Source of the DNA: a virus
IMG/VR virus record: IMGVR_UViG_3300031851_000004
Location: 35,271-99,270 of that record
Length of the DNA: 64,000 nucleotides
Reading direction: 5' to 3' (one strand)
Positions within the stretch are counted from its first letter, which is position 1. Every line of letters begins with the position of its first letter. Shown one piece after another: positions 34,979-43,036 of the stretch. Under the pieces are notes generated by a model. That model was not told where the DNA came from. It saw only the letters and a list, made by a program, of their open reading frames with translations, and searched no databases. Both the position numbers and the translations under genes were made by a program.

Positions 34979-36123
34979 AGCTTGAAACATCATACGCACC
35001 AGGAACTCTTCATGAATATTTCGACTTAAACGGAACGCCTAAACCAAACAAAGTAAAAAAATCGAAAGAAGAACTCGGTAATGAAAAAATAGAAACTTCT
35101 TTTGAACCCTCTAATGAACAGGTAAATTGTTTTAATAATTGGTTGGAAGATTACCAAGAAGACTTGAAAAAAATTATAGGCAAATATAGATTCACAATCC
35201 ATTCGCTTACTGCCGAAGAGCTTACTAGTGAAATAAACCTTTCTTTGCTTAAAAAAAGGTCAAAATTAATTGAATATATTTCAAATAAAGGGTTTAATCA
35301 GTCTAATTTCAAACATTCTGCTTTTGTTTATGCTAGAAATTTAATTAAGTGGAGTCATTATTCTATAATAAATAAACCCTACCATAAAAGAAGACAAGAT
35401 GGTTATTTCTATGACGGAGAAGAGTGGAAAACTTCTTTTGATGTTGCGGTCGAATCTGAGGGAGAAGTGGATAAAGAAGTTGAAGAGTCTGATGCTAACG
35501 AAAAGCAAGAATATTTATTAAAAATAATAAAAGAGTATTCAAATGTTTTAACCGATAAAGAAAAGTTAGTTTTCTTATATCTAGAGAAAGGTTTAACACA
35601 CATAGAGATTGCTGAAAAACTAAAAGTGACACATCAAATGATATCAATAATTTATATTGAAATTAAAAACAAAATTAAAAATCACTTTGGCAAAATGTCA
35701 TTAAAAGACAATTCTTATGATAAAATATCAAAAGGCAAAGAGGCGGTTGATCAGTTTTTTACAACTTCAAAAGACTCAATAACAGATAAAGACAGAGAAG
35801 ATTTAAAAAAAATACTACACCTTCATCCTTATCAATTTACATCAAAAGCGGTTGCTGAAATCTTTTTCAAAAACAAATATACTTATAGGCAAATAGTATC
35901 TTCTTCGATTCGATTGGGCATTAGTTCTTTTTTAAGAAAAGAACGCCCTGCAAGCCAAAAATTCAACAGAAAAACTGAGGATTTAATACTTGAAATGTTC
36001 TTGAAGGGTTTCTCTTGTGAGGAGGTCTCTAGAAAAACTAATATATCTATTGGGGCGATAAGATCAAAAAGAGGACATCTTGTCAATAAAAATATATTAA
36101 CGAGAATATCGCGTGAAAAATGA
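34975..36123 (+). CDS. Sigma70-like protein with extra C-terminal HTH, cassette 3
   Basis: 382 aa. Region 2-like part (about 55-130, LTAEELTSEINLSLLKKRSK) and region 4 HTH (LTDKEKLVFLYLEKGLTHIE followed by IAEKLKVTHQMISIIYIEI). The paralogous tail YDKISKGKEAVDQFF is followed by about 130 residues not present in cassette 2, with another HTH (MFLKGFSCEEVSRKTNISIG followed by AIRSKR). ATGA overlap with the partner gene. Confidence 0.7.
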   Translation: MKLETSYAPGTLHEYFDLNGTPKPNKVKKSKEELGNEKIETSFEPSNEQVNCFNNWLEDYQEDLKKIIGKYRFTIHSLTAEELTSEINLSLLKKRSKLIEYISNKGFNQSNFKHSAFVYARNLIKWSHYSIINKPYHKRRQDGYFYDGEEWKTSFDVAVESEGEVDKEVEESDANEKQEYLLKIIKEYSNVLTDKEKLVFLYLEKGLTHIEIAEKLKVTHQMISIIYIEIKNKIKNHFGKMSLKDNSYDKISKGKEAVDQFFTTSKDSITDKDREDLKKILHLHPYQFTSKAVAEIFFKNKYTYRQIVSSSIRLGISSFLRKERPASQKFNRKTEDLILEMFLKGFSCEEVSRKTNISIGAIRSKRGHLVNKNILTRISREK

Positions 36124-36800
36124 TAGAAAAAGTAAAAATCTTAAAGTCTAATTGTCACTACAGAATAGGTGATATAGTTTTCAGACAAGGCTTCCGATGG
36201 GCGGATGATACTGAGTCTATATTATTAAGCCCTAAATATAGAAAAAGTATTTTATTCAAATACCTCAACCATTTCGATCATCCATCTTTAGATCCTTTTA
36301 AAAACGTTGAATTACCCCATCCAAGAGGTATTTTAAATATTAATGTATTAAGGAATTGCGTAAACATGGATTGTAATCCAAAAAACGACACTCTTTATGT
36401 TACGATAAGATGCGGTGATATTGTACAATTACCAGCAGAAGATAGAAGTAATTTTTGGTTATTTAATAAAGACTCTTTGATATCATGCATAAAAAACAAA
36501 TTAAAAAAGAGCCAAATAAGTAAAGTTGAATTTGTATGCACTATGCACTTTGGAGACTTTAAAGAAAAAAAACTTTTTTTATATTCAGAAAAAGACGTAA
36601 ATGAAAATATAAATTTATTAAATAATATATTTTTAAATGTAAAAAAAATAATTGATTGTGATATTGTTAGTAACAAGGCTGATGAAATAGAAAATATAGA
36701 CCATCATTTTTCAACTTTGATAAAAGCTAAAAACGTCATCCTCGATCAAGGAGGATTTTCTAGTGTGGTATCAATTTTAAGATCCCCCTTCCTAACTTGA
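36120..36800 (+). CDS. Hypothetical glycosyltransferase-like protein
   Basis: 226 aa. YRIGDIVFRQGF near the start, then LYVTIRCGDIVQLP, the x-I-R-x-GD strand seen in fucosyltransferase-like proteins, and a final KAKNVILDQGGFSSVVSILR, similar to the 'a...I...SsFs' helix of those enzymes. It is somewhat reminiscent of the 24033 protein. Tentative. Confidence 0.45.
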   Translation: MIEKVKILKSNCHYRIGDIVFRQGFRWADDTESILLSPKYRKSILFKYLNHFDHPSLDPFKNVELPHPRGILNINVLRNCVNMDCNPKNDTLYVTIRCGDIVQLPAEDRSNFWLFNKDSLISCIKNKLKKSQISKVEFVCTMHFGDFKEKKLFLYSEKDVNENINLLNNIFLNVKKIIDCDIVSNKADEIENIDHHFSTLIKAKNVILDQGGFSSVVSILRSPFLT

Positions 36801-36989
36801 AGCAGGTCGCCAATTAACACACCATTTATAACTCTGAACGCCTATTATAGATTCTTTCTTGTTTTCATCTAATTGAGAAACGGCACTTCTTAAATTGGTT
36901 TGCAAAGTATCAATCAGCACTTTAAGCTCAGAATTTTCATTCTCCAACTTTTTGATTTGCATATTTAATTTTTTTTCTTCTTGGTTCAT
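36792..36989 (-). CDS. Small coiled-coil protein, minus strand, 65 aa
   Basis: Heptad-rich (MNQEEKKLNMQIKKLENENS), a leucine-zipper-like coiled coil with a Trp/Cys tail. Convergent with the previous gene (9 bp overlap). Its promoter (TTGAAG, 16 bp, TAATAT on the minus strand, 36995-37022) is interleaved with that of the plus-strand gene at 37043. Confidence 0.6.
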   Translation of the reverse strand: MNQEEKKLNMQIKKLENENSELKVLIDTLQTNLRSAVSQLDENKKESIIGVQSYKWCVNWRPASS

Positions 36990-36994
36990 TTTCT

Positions 36995-37022
36995 ATATTA
37001 AATTTACCTTGCAAAACTTCAA
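36995..37022 (-). promoter_or_regulatory. Minus-strand promoter, overlapping divergent promoter
   Basis: On the minus strand TTGAAG (37017-37022), 16 bp, TAATAT (36995-37000), 5 nt to the ATG at 36989. It shares sequence with the plus-strand promoter at 37009-37036, so the two may exclude each other. Confidence 0.4.
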
Positions 37023-37036
37023 AAAATATTTATAAT
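37009..37036 (+). promoter_or_regulatory. Promoter, leaderless
   Basis: TTGCAA (37009-37014), 16 bp, TATAAT (37031-37036), 6 nt to the ATG at 37043. Confidence 0.6.
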
Positions 37037-37042
37037 AAAACT

Positions 37043-37336
37043 ATGGATAATACACACAGCACAGAAACTAAGCCAACGTCCGAATGGAGGAAACGAGAAA
37101 TGGGAGCTTTGTGGAAAAAAGAAGGCAAATCCCAACAATTCTATTCAGGATTTTTAAAAATCAATAAAGACACAGATGAAGAGAAAGAAATTAGGGTAGT
37201 AGTCTTCTTAAATAAGATGAAGTCTAATGAAAAGTCTCCCGATCTAATCATGTATGAATCAACTGAGCAAAGTAGTGCTACTTTTATATCTCACGATGAT
37301 GATAACGACAAGATACCCGATAGCTTTATAGATTAA
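37043..37336 (+). CDS. Hypothetical protein, 97 aa
   Basis: MDNTHSTETKPTSEWRKREM, then beta-strand-like DTDEEKEIRVVVFLNKM, NEKSPDLIMYES. This pattern (WR...GALWKKE...FSG.....) is common in small proteins of unknown function in phages and bacteria. No function assigned. Confidence 0.65.
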   Translation: MDNTHSTETKPTSEWRKREMGALWKKEGKSQQFYSGFLKINKDTDEEKEIRVVVFLNKMKSNEKSPDLIMYESTEQSSATFISHDDDNDKIPDSFID

Positions 37337-37360
37337 TTTTTTTTATTTTTTAAAAAAAAC

Positions 37361-37389
37361 TTGACCTCTATTGCGTTTTATGCGATAGT
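37361..37389 (+). promoter_or_regulatory. Promoter, leaderless
   Basis: TTGACC (37361-37366), 17 bp ending TGC, GATAGT (37384-37389), 6 nt to the ATG at 37396. Confidence 0.65.
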
Positions 37390-37395
37390 ATTGTC

Positions 37396-37689
37396 ATGAA
37401 GAATAAAAAACAAACATATAACAAAGATGGATCTACTAGAAAATCTGGTAGTGGTAGAAAGAGTGGAGCGACTTCCTTTGTTAGGGTCACTTTCGATGAG
37501 TTAAGCGGTTTCATAGGGTCAAAGACTCCTATGTTAGTTAGTAGGGTTTGGTTAGAAAATTTAGGTTTAAATAACTTGGGAGAATCTCAAGACCCCATAT
37601 CAAAACAAAAACCTAAATTAGACTTGACTAAAGAAGATGAGTCTGATAAGATTCTATTTTCACTTAACAAATTCAACGATGAGGAATAA
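37396..37689 (+). CDS. Small basic protein, possible DNA binding, 97 aa
   Basis: Basic N-terminus rich in Lys, Gly, Ser (STRKSGSGRKSGATSFVRV) with an acidic C-terminus. Precedes the RuvB-like ATPase gene by 1 bp, so the two are probably coupled. Unknown function. Confidence 0.6.
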   Translation: MKNKKQTYNKDGSTRKSGSGRKSGATSFVRVTFDELSGFIGSKTPMLVSRVWLENLGLNNLGESQDPISKQKPKLDLTKEDESDKILFSLNKFNDEE

Positions 37690-37690
37690 T

Positions 37691-38620
37691 ATGACAGATC
37701 CATTTAAAAATCTAGTAGGACAAAAAAATGTAAAGAAAAAGCTTAATTTTTATTTAAAAGCTTTTCGTAAAACAAGAATGAATCCATTTCTTGGGTTCTT
37801 TGGAGCAAAAGGGTTAGGCAAGACTGAGTTTGCGAATGCTTATGCTAGAAATTTAACTAATATAGATGGAAGCAAAAGAACCATCATGGAAATTAATTGT
37901 TCTACCATTAAGAATAACGATAGTTTTTTCGATCAAATATTTATTCCTTATATTTTAAATAATGAAGTAACTGTTTTGTTCGATGAAGCTCATGCGTTGC
38001 CAAATGACTTAACAATGGCTTTACTATCCATATTAGACACTAGACACTCTCATCTTAGAGATTTTACTTGGAAGGATACAGTCTTCCCATTTAATTTTAA
38101 ACATCAAAGTTTTATTTTTGCGACTACAGAAAGTGATAAATTGTTTCCTCCATTAAAAGACAGACTAACTTCTGTTGATTTTGATTCTTATTCTCCTAAA
38201 GAATTAGGCGAGATTTTATCATTGTCTATTGAGTGTGATGTAAATAAAGATGTTTTAACTCAACTTAGTAGTGTGGTGAGGGGTAATGCTAGAAATGCGA
38301 TCATGAAAGCTAAAGATATAAATCTTTATATAGCTTCTGAAAATGTTAAAAAATTCACAATGTATCATTATAATAAATTTTGTGAGATATTGGGTGTTTT
38401 ACCTTTTGGAATTAGTTGCACAGAGAAACAAATACTTGAAGTTTTAAAGGAAAAAGGTGCTTGCACTTTGTCTATGCTCGCAGCAAAAACAGGATTGAGC
38501 GCTACATCGTTAAGATGCGATCACGAAAAATATCTTTTAAGACAAAACTTAATGGAGATAGATGTAAAAAGAAAGATAACTCCATTAGGTAGGGAAGTTA
38601 TGAAAAAAGTTCCTGCTTAA
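37691..38620 (+). CDS. RuvB-like AAA+ ATPase
   Basis: Start at ATG 37691, which gives TDPFKNLVGQKNVKKKL, the classical AAA+ N-terminus; an upstream in-frame ATG (37637) lies inside the previous gene. Walker A-like FGAKGLGKTEFA and Walker B VLFDEAHAL are present; sensor 1 IFATTESDKL; a C-terminal winged helix (CTLSMLAAKTGLSATSLRCD). 309 aa, similar to RuvB (about 340). It may act as a branch migration motor or clamp-loader-like factor. RuvA and RuvC partners are not seen here. Confidence 0.8.
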   Translation: MTDPFKNLVGQKNVKKKLNFYLKAFRKTRMNPFLGFFGAKGLGKTEFANAYARNLTNIDGSKRTIMEINCSTIKNNDSFFDQIFIPYILNNEVTVLFDEAHALPNDLTMALLSILDTRHSHLRDFTWKDTVFPFNFKHQSFIFATTESDKLFPPLKDRLTSVDFDSYSPKELGEILSLSIECDVNKDVLTQLSSVVRGNARNAIMKAKDINLYIASENVKKFTMYHYNKFCEILGVLPFGISCTEKQILEVLKEKGACTLSMLAAKTGLSATSLRCDHEKYLLRQNLMEIDVKRKITPLGREVMKKVPA

Positions 38621-38862
38621 TTTTTGTTGTTTAATTTTTCAAATATTTTAATTACATCTTCTCTTCTGTCTTCTAGAAGTCTTTGTGTTTGAATCCACCT
38701 CTCGCAGTCTCTAGCTCCATTTTCAGCTAAAGCGATTTCAATGCGTCTTAATTTTTCAGCGATTCTTTCTATTCTAGCGTTCTCTCTTTTCAAGAAAAAA
38801 GCTACAATAGAAATTGTTCCGCCTAAAATAATAAAAATAATATTAGATAACTCTACTTCCAT
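38617..38862 (-). CDS. Small membrane-anchored coiled-coil protein, minus strand
   Basis: 81 aa if started at the ATG at 38862, which lies exactly 6 nt after a minus-strand TATAAT (38869-38874); another ATG lies at 38877, beyond that box. One membrane segment (IIFIILGGTISIVAFFL), then a charged helix (RIERIAEKLRRIEIALAENG). Convergent with the AAA+ gene with a 4-bp overlap. Confidence 0.65.
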   Translation of the reverse strand: MEVELSNIIFIILGGTISIVAFFLKRENARIERIAEKLRRIEIALAENGARDCERWIQTQRLLEDRREDVIKIFEKLNNKN

Positions 38863-38884
38863 AACTATATTATACACTTTTTTC

Positions 38885-38913
38885 TTGACAACCCTTTGTG
38901 ATTAAAGTATAAT
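38885..38913 (+). promoter_or_regulatory. Promoter of UV endonuclease gene
   Basis: TTGACA (38885-38890), 17 bp, TATAAT (38908-38913), 9 nt to the ATG at 38923. The best consensus match in the window. Confidence 0.75.
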
Positions 38914-38922
38914 TCTACAATT

Positions 38923-39972
38923 ATGACAAATACAATATTAGGCTTAACCTGTATCAGTGAAGAACTTAAAGAAAAAGATAAGGCAAAATATTCTTTTAAA
39001 ACTATGACCCGCAAACGTTTTAATGATTTGTGTAATACAATAGGTAGGAATGAAGCTCTTAGTCAATTATCTGAAAGAATTTTGCATAATGTTGTTGTTA
39101 CTCAATATATTATCAATCATTGTGCTAGGACAAATATTAGGCATTATCGTGTTAGTTCTTCTCTTTTCCCTCTCGTTACCGATGAAAGTTTGGAAATATC
39201 TCTTGAAGACCTCTCTGATTACCCTAGGATTAAAGAAGAGTTAAGGCTTGCGGGTTTAATGGCTTTATCATTTAAAATATCAATAAGCACTCATCCCGAT
39301 CAATTTAACGTTCTCGCCTCTACTAATCAAAAATCCGTAGAAAGAACGATAAAGGAATTAAATTTTCAATCTAGTATATTAGATAAGCTAGGTTTACCCC
39401 AAGATCACACTTCCCCTATAAACATTCATCTCAATTGTGGTGTAGGCACTCCAAAAAAACTAGAGATAGATGCCGAATCTCTTAATAATTTTGTTATATC
39501 AGAAGTTGCAGATAGATTTTATAAAAATTTAATGAGATGTGATCAAGGATTAATAAAACGACTAACATTAGAAAATGAAGATAGGGGTCATTGGAATGTA
39601 GATAATATTTTAAAATTTAGTGAATATTTATTTAATAAATATGATTTAAATATACCTATATGTTATGATAATTTGCATGATAATTGCAATCCATCTGAGG
39701 TTCTTAACATAAAATGGCAAGCTGAAAGATGTGCTTATACATGGGTCAAGCAAGGAAATTTAGATTTAATAGAAGGCTCTCATTTTATAGCTCCTGTTTT
39801 TCATTGGTCTGAGGGTAGGAACGATGGGAGTAATAACCCTCGCGCTCATGGAGATTACTTTAGCTTTAAGAATTATCCTCCAATAATCGCTATTGATCCA
39901 AATAATGAAGCTAAGTGGGAATGCGAAGTGAAAGCTAAAGACCTAGCAATTAGAAAATTGATAAATGATTAA
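38923..39972 (+). CDS. uvsE: UV damage endonuclease (UvdE family)
   Basis: 349 aa, TIM-barrel repair nuclease that nicks 5' to UV photoproducts and some other lesions. Family signatures: LGLTCISEELKEKDKAKYSFKT is broken here by length but opens as usual; YRVSSSLFPL; ISTHPDQFNVL; INIHLNCGVG; LTLENEDRG; ICYDNLHDNC; FHWSEGRND. The metal-binding His and Glu residues are present. It may protect phage genomes exposed to sunlight, which fits an aquatic setting. Confidence 0.9.
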   Translation: MTNTILGLTCISEELKEKDKAKYSFKTMTRKRFNDLCNTIGRNEALSQLSERILHNVVVTQYIINHCARTNIRHYRVSSSLFPLVTDESLEISLEDLSDYPRIKEELRLAGLMALSFKISISTHPDQFNVLASTNQKSVERTIKELNFQSSILDKLGLPQDHTSPINIHLNCGVGTPKKLEIDAESLNNFVISEVADRFYKNLMRCDQGLIKRLTLENEDRGHWNVDNILKFSEYLFNKYDLNIPICYDNLHDNCNPSEVLNIKWQAERCAYTWVKQGNLDLIEGSHFIAPVFHWSEGRNDGSNNPRAHGDYFSFKNYPPIIAIDPNNEAKWECEVKAKDLAIRKLIND

Positions 39973-41750
39973 TGTTTCATCAAACAAATTTTAATTTTAT
40001 TTCTCCACTTGGCTTGGATGAATATAAAAGTAATAATGAATTACCTTTGTTATCAAGAGAAACATATAAATTTAACAAAAGGGTAAAAGATAAGTTAGAG
40101 ATTGATCCCCTACGAGAGGTATTGCTTTTTCATAATCATTTATTTAGCCTTAAAGGTCATGAATATGCAAATAATAAATCAAATATTATTAATAATTTCA
40201 TAAATTGGATAAAATCTAAAAAAAATTTTAATAAAGAAACTTATATATTAGAGCAAATAACTAAAGAAGATTTAAACTCGTATTCCTCTTACCTTACGAG
40301 AAAAAAATTATCTAATCACCTTATCTATATATATTTCTCTGCGGTTAAGAATTTTTTTTACTATTGTTATTCAAATAAACTTATAAGTACAAAAAGTGTA
40401 TTTTTTGAGCAATTTGATTTTTCGGGAGATAGTGTTATTCAGAATGAGTCGGTTGGTATAATATATAAAATATCTAATCAAATAAGATTTGATCCCACAC
40501 ATCCTTTGTACAAATCCCTAAAGCCTTGGGATACCGATTATGTAGGTCAATCCTCGCAACCGCTTGACAAAAGATACCCCGAAGGCATAGAAGAAACACA
40601 TAATAAGTATTTAAGGGAGTCTATTGAAAAGTTTGGACTAGAAAATTTCTCAATAGAGGAAATACAGACCGAAGTAATTTTAAAAGAGTTAAATAGAGAA
40701 GAATCTAAATGGGTGAATCTGAATGATTGTATATACCCTAGAGGTTATAATATAAATATTCCATCGTTTGACGATTGGAAACCTATTTCTCGCAACGAAA
40801 GATGGATAAGAAATATGGAGACAGGTAAAGTTTTTTCAGTAAATAATTTAAAAACTTTTTGTAAAAATCCACATTTTTATGATCAAGGCTTGAGCAAACC
40901 AAAAGATTATAAAATAAATTATACTCAAATGTCAAATTGCTTGACAGGATACATATCACCAACAGACAGACAAAATGGTATAAATCTTCCCCACAAAGTT
41001 TTTGTTGATATATATTGTCCTGCTAGATATACTACATCTGACCTTGATTCTTTTGCAAATTTTAGGTACAAGAAAAGTGTAATTGATTTTTGTGAGACTT
41101 TAAAGTTTCCAATCGAGCTTGTTAACGCAAGACTTGTGGAGGATTTTGTAATTGATAGCCAGGAAGATGTAATTGATATTATTTGCGAAAAAAAGTTTTG
41201 TCGCTTAGGTGAATTTAAAAAATTATTTCAATGTTATGAATCAAATGAAAAATATCCTTTGGCTTTTCCCATCGCAAGAATAAATGAAAACTACTTTGTC
41301 CACAAAGATAATTTCAAAAATTATTATGCTTGGTGGATGTATGATCTTGAAGGAAAAGAAATTTTACTAAAAATAAATCATCCCAAAATAGGTGATATAG
41401 AATTTTATTGGAATGACTTGGGTAAATTAGCATTAGAATTAAATAAAAACGAAGTGTTTAAGGGGACTAATATACCACAAAATAAAGATATAATTCACTC
41501 AACAATAGGCAGAAGTCTTAGGGGCATAGTCACAGGAAGGAATAGAACTGCTTATGGGATTAAATTCAATCCTTGTGGAGATCATTTCAAACTAGACATA
41601 AAAAGATTTCTTAAAAATAAATATGTTGAAAAAGTTTTAAATCAAGGTTATGATGTCTTATTCCCCATCAACAAATACAAAAAAGAAGAACAATTAATTA
41701 TTAAAAAAATATTTAAATTATTAGAATGTGAATCATATTTGCGAGAGTAG
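39972..41750 (+). CDS. Fusion of integrase SAM-like domain and GIY-YIG nuclease
   Basis: 592 aa. Residues 68-140 (NIINNFINWIKSKKNFNKET ... LSNHLIYIYFSAVKNFFYYCY) look like the core-binding (SAM-like) N-domain of tyrosine recombinases, but no recombinase catalytic domain follows. Instead residues 162-260 form a GIY-YIG nuclease: GIIYKI, DYVGQSSQPLDKRY with Arg201, and a Glu in LNREESKWV. The remaining 330 residues are unassigned. The stop codon (41748-41750) lies inside the tRNA-Arg gene, so the gene ends on the tRNA. Probably a mobile homing-type gene. Confidence 0.7.
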   Translation: MFHQTNFNFISPLGLDEYKSNNELPLLSRETYKFNKRVKDKLEIDPLREVLLFHNHLFSLKGHEYANNKSNIINNFINWIKSKKNFNKETYILEQITKEDLNSYSSYLTRKKLSNHLIYIYFSAVKNFFYYCYSNKLISTKSVFFEQFDFSGDSVIQNESVGIIYKISNQIRFDPTHPLYKSLKPWDTDYVGQSSQPLDKRYPEGIEETHNKYLRESIEKFGLENFSIEEIQTEVILKELNREESKWVNLNDCIYPRGYNINIPSFDDWKPISRNERWIRNMETGKVFSVNNLKTFCKNPHFYDQGLSKPKDYKINYTQMSNCLTGYISPTDRQNGINLPHKVFVDIYCPARYTTSDLDSFANFRYKKSVIDFCETLKFPIELVNARLVEDFVIDSQEDVIDIICEKKFCRLGEFKKLFQCYESNEKYPLAFPIARINENYFVHKDNFKNYYAWWMYDLEGKEILLKINHPKIGDIEFYWNDLGKLALELNKNEVFKGTNIPQNKDIIHSTIGRSLRGIVTGRNRTAYGIKFNPCGDHFKLDIKRFLKNKYVEKVLNQGYDVLFPINKYKKEEQLIIKKIFKLLECESYLRE

Positions 41751-41817
41751 CTCAGTTGGATAGAGCATCTGCCTTCTAAGCAGAATGTCGTGAGTTCAAG
41801 TCTCACCTCTCGCGCCA
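41741..41817 (+). tRNA. tRNA-Arg (anticodon TCT)
   Basis: Full cloverleaf: acceptor GCGAGAG/CTCTCGC, D arm GCTC-AGTTGGATA-GAGC, anticodon stem TCTGC/GCAGA with loop CTTCTAA (anticodon TCT), T arm GTGAG-TTCAAGT-CTCAC, and encoded CCA. Reads AGA, which is heavily used in this AT-rich DNA. Its first 10 nt overlap the 3' end of the GIY-YIG fusion gene. Confidence 0.95.
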
Positions 41818-41824
41818 TTTTTAA

Positions 41825-41853
41825 TTGAATAAACGTTAGCTACAATTTATTAT
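41825..41853 (+). promoter_or_regulatory. Candidate promoter, leaderless type
   Basis: TTGAAT (41825-41830), 17 bp, TATTAT (41848-41853), 5 nt to the ATG at 41859 or 8 nt to the ATG at 41862. Confidence 0.5.
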
Positions 41854-41858
41854 ATATA

Positions 41859-42053
41859 ATGATGAAAAAAATATGGTTAATATGGGCGCGCACCTTAGAT
41901 CACCGAGTAGGCAGAACTGATGATGATGAACCCGACATTCCAATCCTCTCCTTAAAAGATGCACAAATAAGTTTGTTAATAAGAACTATTATAATCTTAA
42001 TAAATATTATAACTTGTGGTTTTATAATAGCGAACATAATTAAAAATTGGTAA
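41859..42053 (+). CDS. Small membrane protein, 64 aa
   Basis: C-terminal membrane segment (IRTIIILINIITCGFIIANI) preceded by a polar part (ARTLDHRVGRTDDDEPDIP). Separated by 1 bp from the cupin gene. Function unknown. Confidence 0.6.
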   Translation: MMKKIWLIWARTLDHRVGRTDDDEPDIPILSLKDAQISLLIRTIIILINIITCGFIIANIIKNW

Positions 42054-42054
42054 C

Positions 42055-42417
42055 ATGAATACTAAAACTAAATTTGTAGAAAAAAGATGGGGGCATGAAA
42101 TATGGTTCGCAAACAATGAAGAAGAAAATTATTGTGGTAAAGAATTATTTATTAAGGAAGAATGTCATACATCTATGCACTTTCACCTTAAAAAGCATGA
42201 AGTGTTTTATATATTAGAGGGTCAGCTTGCACTTGAATTAATTTGCACAAAAATCGGTCAATCAACCCAAATCATCTTAAATAAAGGCGATAAATACGAA
42301 ATAGAGCAAGGTCAACCCCATCAACTTATTGCTCACAATGGATCAGTAAGACTAATTGAAGCAAGCACATTTCATAAAAATTCAGACTCATATAGAGTCT
42401 ATGACGAATTAAGGTAA
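42055..42417 (+). CDS. Cupin-domain protein
   Basis: 120 aa, single beta-barrel cupin like the metal-binding domain of mannose-6-phosphate isomerase / mannose-1-phosphate guanylyltransferase. Motif 1: CHTSMHFHLKKHEVFYILEG with the two His and Glu ligands; motif 2: GDKYEIEQGQPHQLIA. The opening VEKRWGHEIWFAN is typical of that enzyme class. Sugar isomerase or sensor roles are possible. Confidence 0.75.
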   Translation: MNTKTKFVEKRWGHEIWFANNEEENYCGKELFIKEECHTSMHFHLKKHEVFYILEGQLALELICTKIGQSTQIILNKGDKYEIEQGQPHQLIAHNGSVRLIEASTFHKNSDSYRVYDELR

Positions 42418-42641
42418 TGAGTGATAGCTTTAATAAATTTAAAAAAACTATAGAAGAAGAAATAATATTTTTAGAAGATGAAAAAATTTGTGAATATGAC
42501 CCTAGATATGAAAAAAATATGAATTTATTACCTTTAAGCAAGTGGGGCAGGGCAATCTCAGAGCAAGAAGCAAAGATTGATGTCTTAAAAAAAATATTAA
42601 TTAAATTAAAAGAAAATGAGGAAAAAAAATCTGCCCGATAG
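42417..42641 (+). CDS. Hypothetical protein, 74 aa
   Basis: Helical charged protein (FKKTIEEEIIFLEDEKICEYD) starting in a TAATG overlap with the cupin gene and overlapping the next gene by 26 bp. No function recognised. Confidence 0.6.
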   Translation: MSDSFNKFKKTIEEEIIFLEDEKICEYDPRYEKNMNLLPLSKWGRAISEQEAKIDVLKKILIKLKENEEKKSAR

Positions 42642-43005
42642 TTATGTTCCAAATGCTTATGCCTTACCCTACGGAAGTAATTTATCTGCCCCCGTAATTA
42701 AACCCGATCATAGTCTTGGTGGATGGAAAGTTGGTGCAGTACACTCTGCAAATAAACATTATGAAGATCGATTTAATAAATTAAAAAAAGAATTAGAAGA
42801 ATTAGTGGAAGATGTTAAGTGGAACGAAATAATATTTAATGCAGAAATGAGAATGAAACCTGTCATTGGAAATATATATCACCTTTACAAAAAAGGCAAT
42901 CAAAAGAATTTCATGAGCTTGTTTGCTCCGAATGAATGTTCTTGGGGGGAAACTCATATCGGGAGCTTTAGGTTAAATTACGATAATCGTTGGGAAAAGA
43001 CTTGA
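42616..43005 (+). CDS. DUF2452-like protein
   Basis: 129 aa. LPYGSNLSAPVIKPDHSLGGWK, then ANKHYEDRFNKLKKELEELV, WNEIIFNAEMRMKPVIG, IYHLYKK and a final SFRLNYDNRWEK. This is the pattern of the DUF2452 family, widespread but of unknown function. The following promoter begins at its stop codon. Confidence 0.7.
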   Translation: MRKKNLPDSYVPNAYALPYGSNLSAPVIKPDHSLGGWKVGAVHSANKHYEDRFNKLKKELEELVEDVKWNEIIFNAEMRMKPVIGNIYHLYKKGNQKNFMSLFAPNECSWGETHIGSFRLNYDNRWEKT

Positions 43006-43030
43006 CCGCCTTCTAGTCTTGTGCTACTAT
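43002..43030 (+). promoter_or_regulatory. Promoter of macro-domain gene, leaderless
   Basis: TTGACC (43002-43007), 17 bp ending TGC, TACTAT (43025-43030), 6 nt to the ATG at 43037. It decides the start: an in-frame ATG at 43019 lies inside the spacer. Confidence 0.7.
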
Positions 43031-43036
43031 GTAGCG

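Noticed and set aside
43019-43036. Upstream ATG for the macro-domain gene
   Set aside because: It lies within the promoter spacer, so it would not be on the mRNA.
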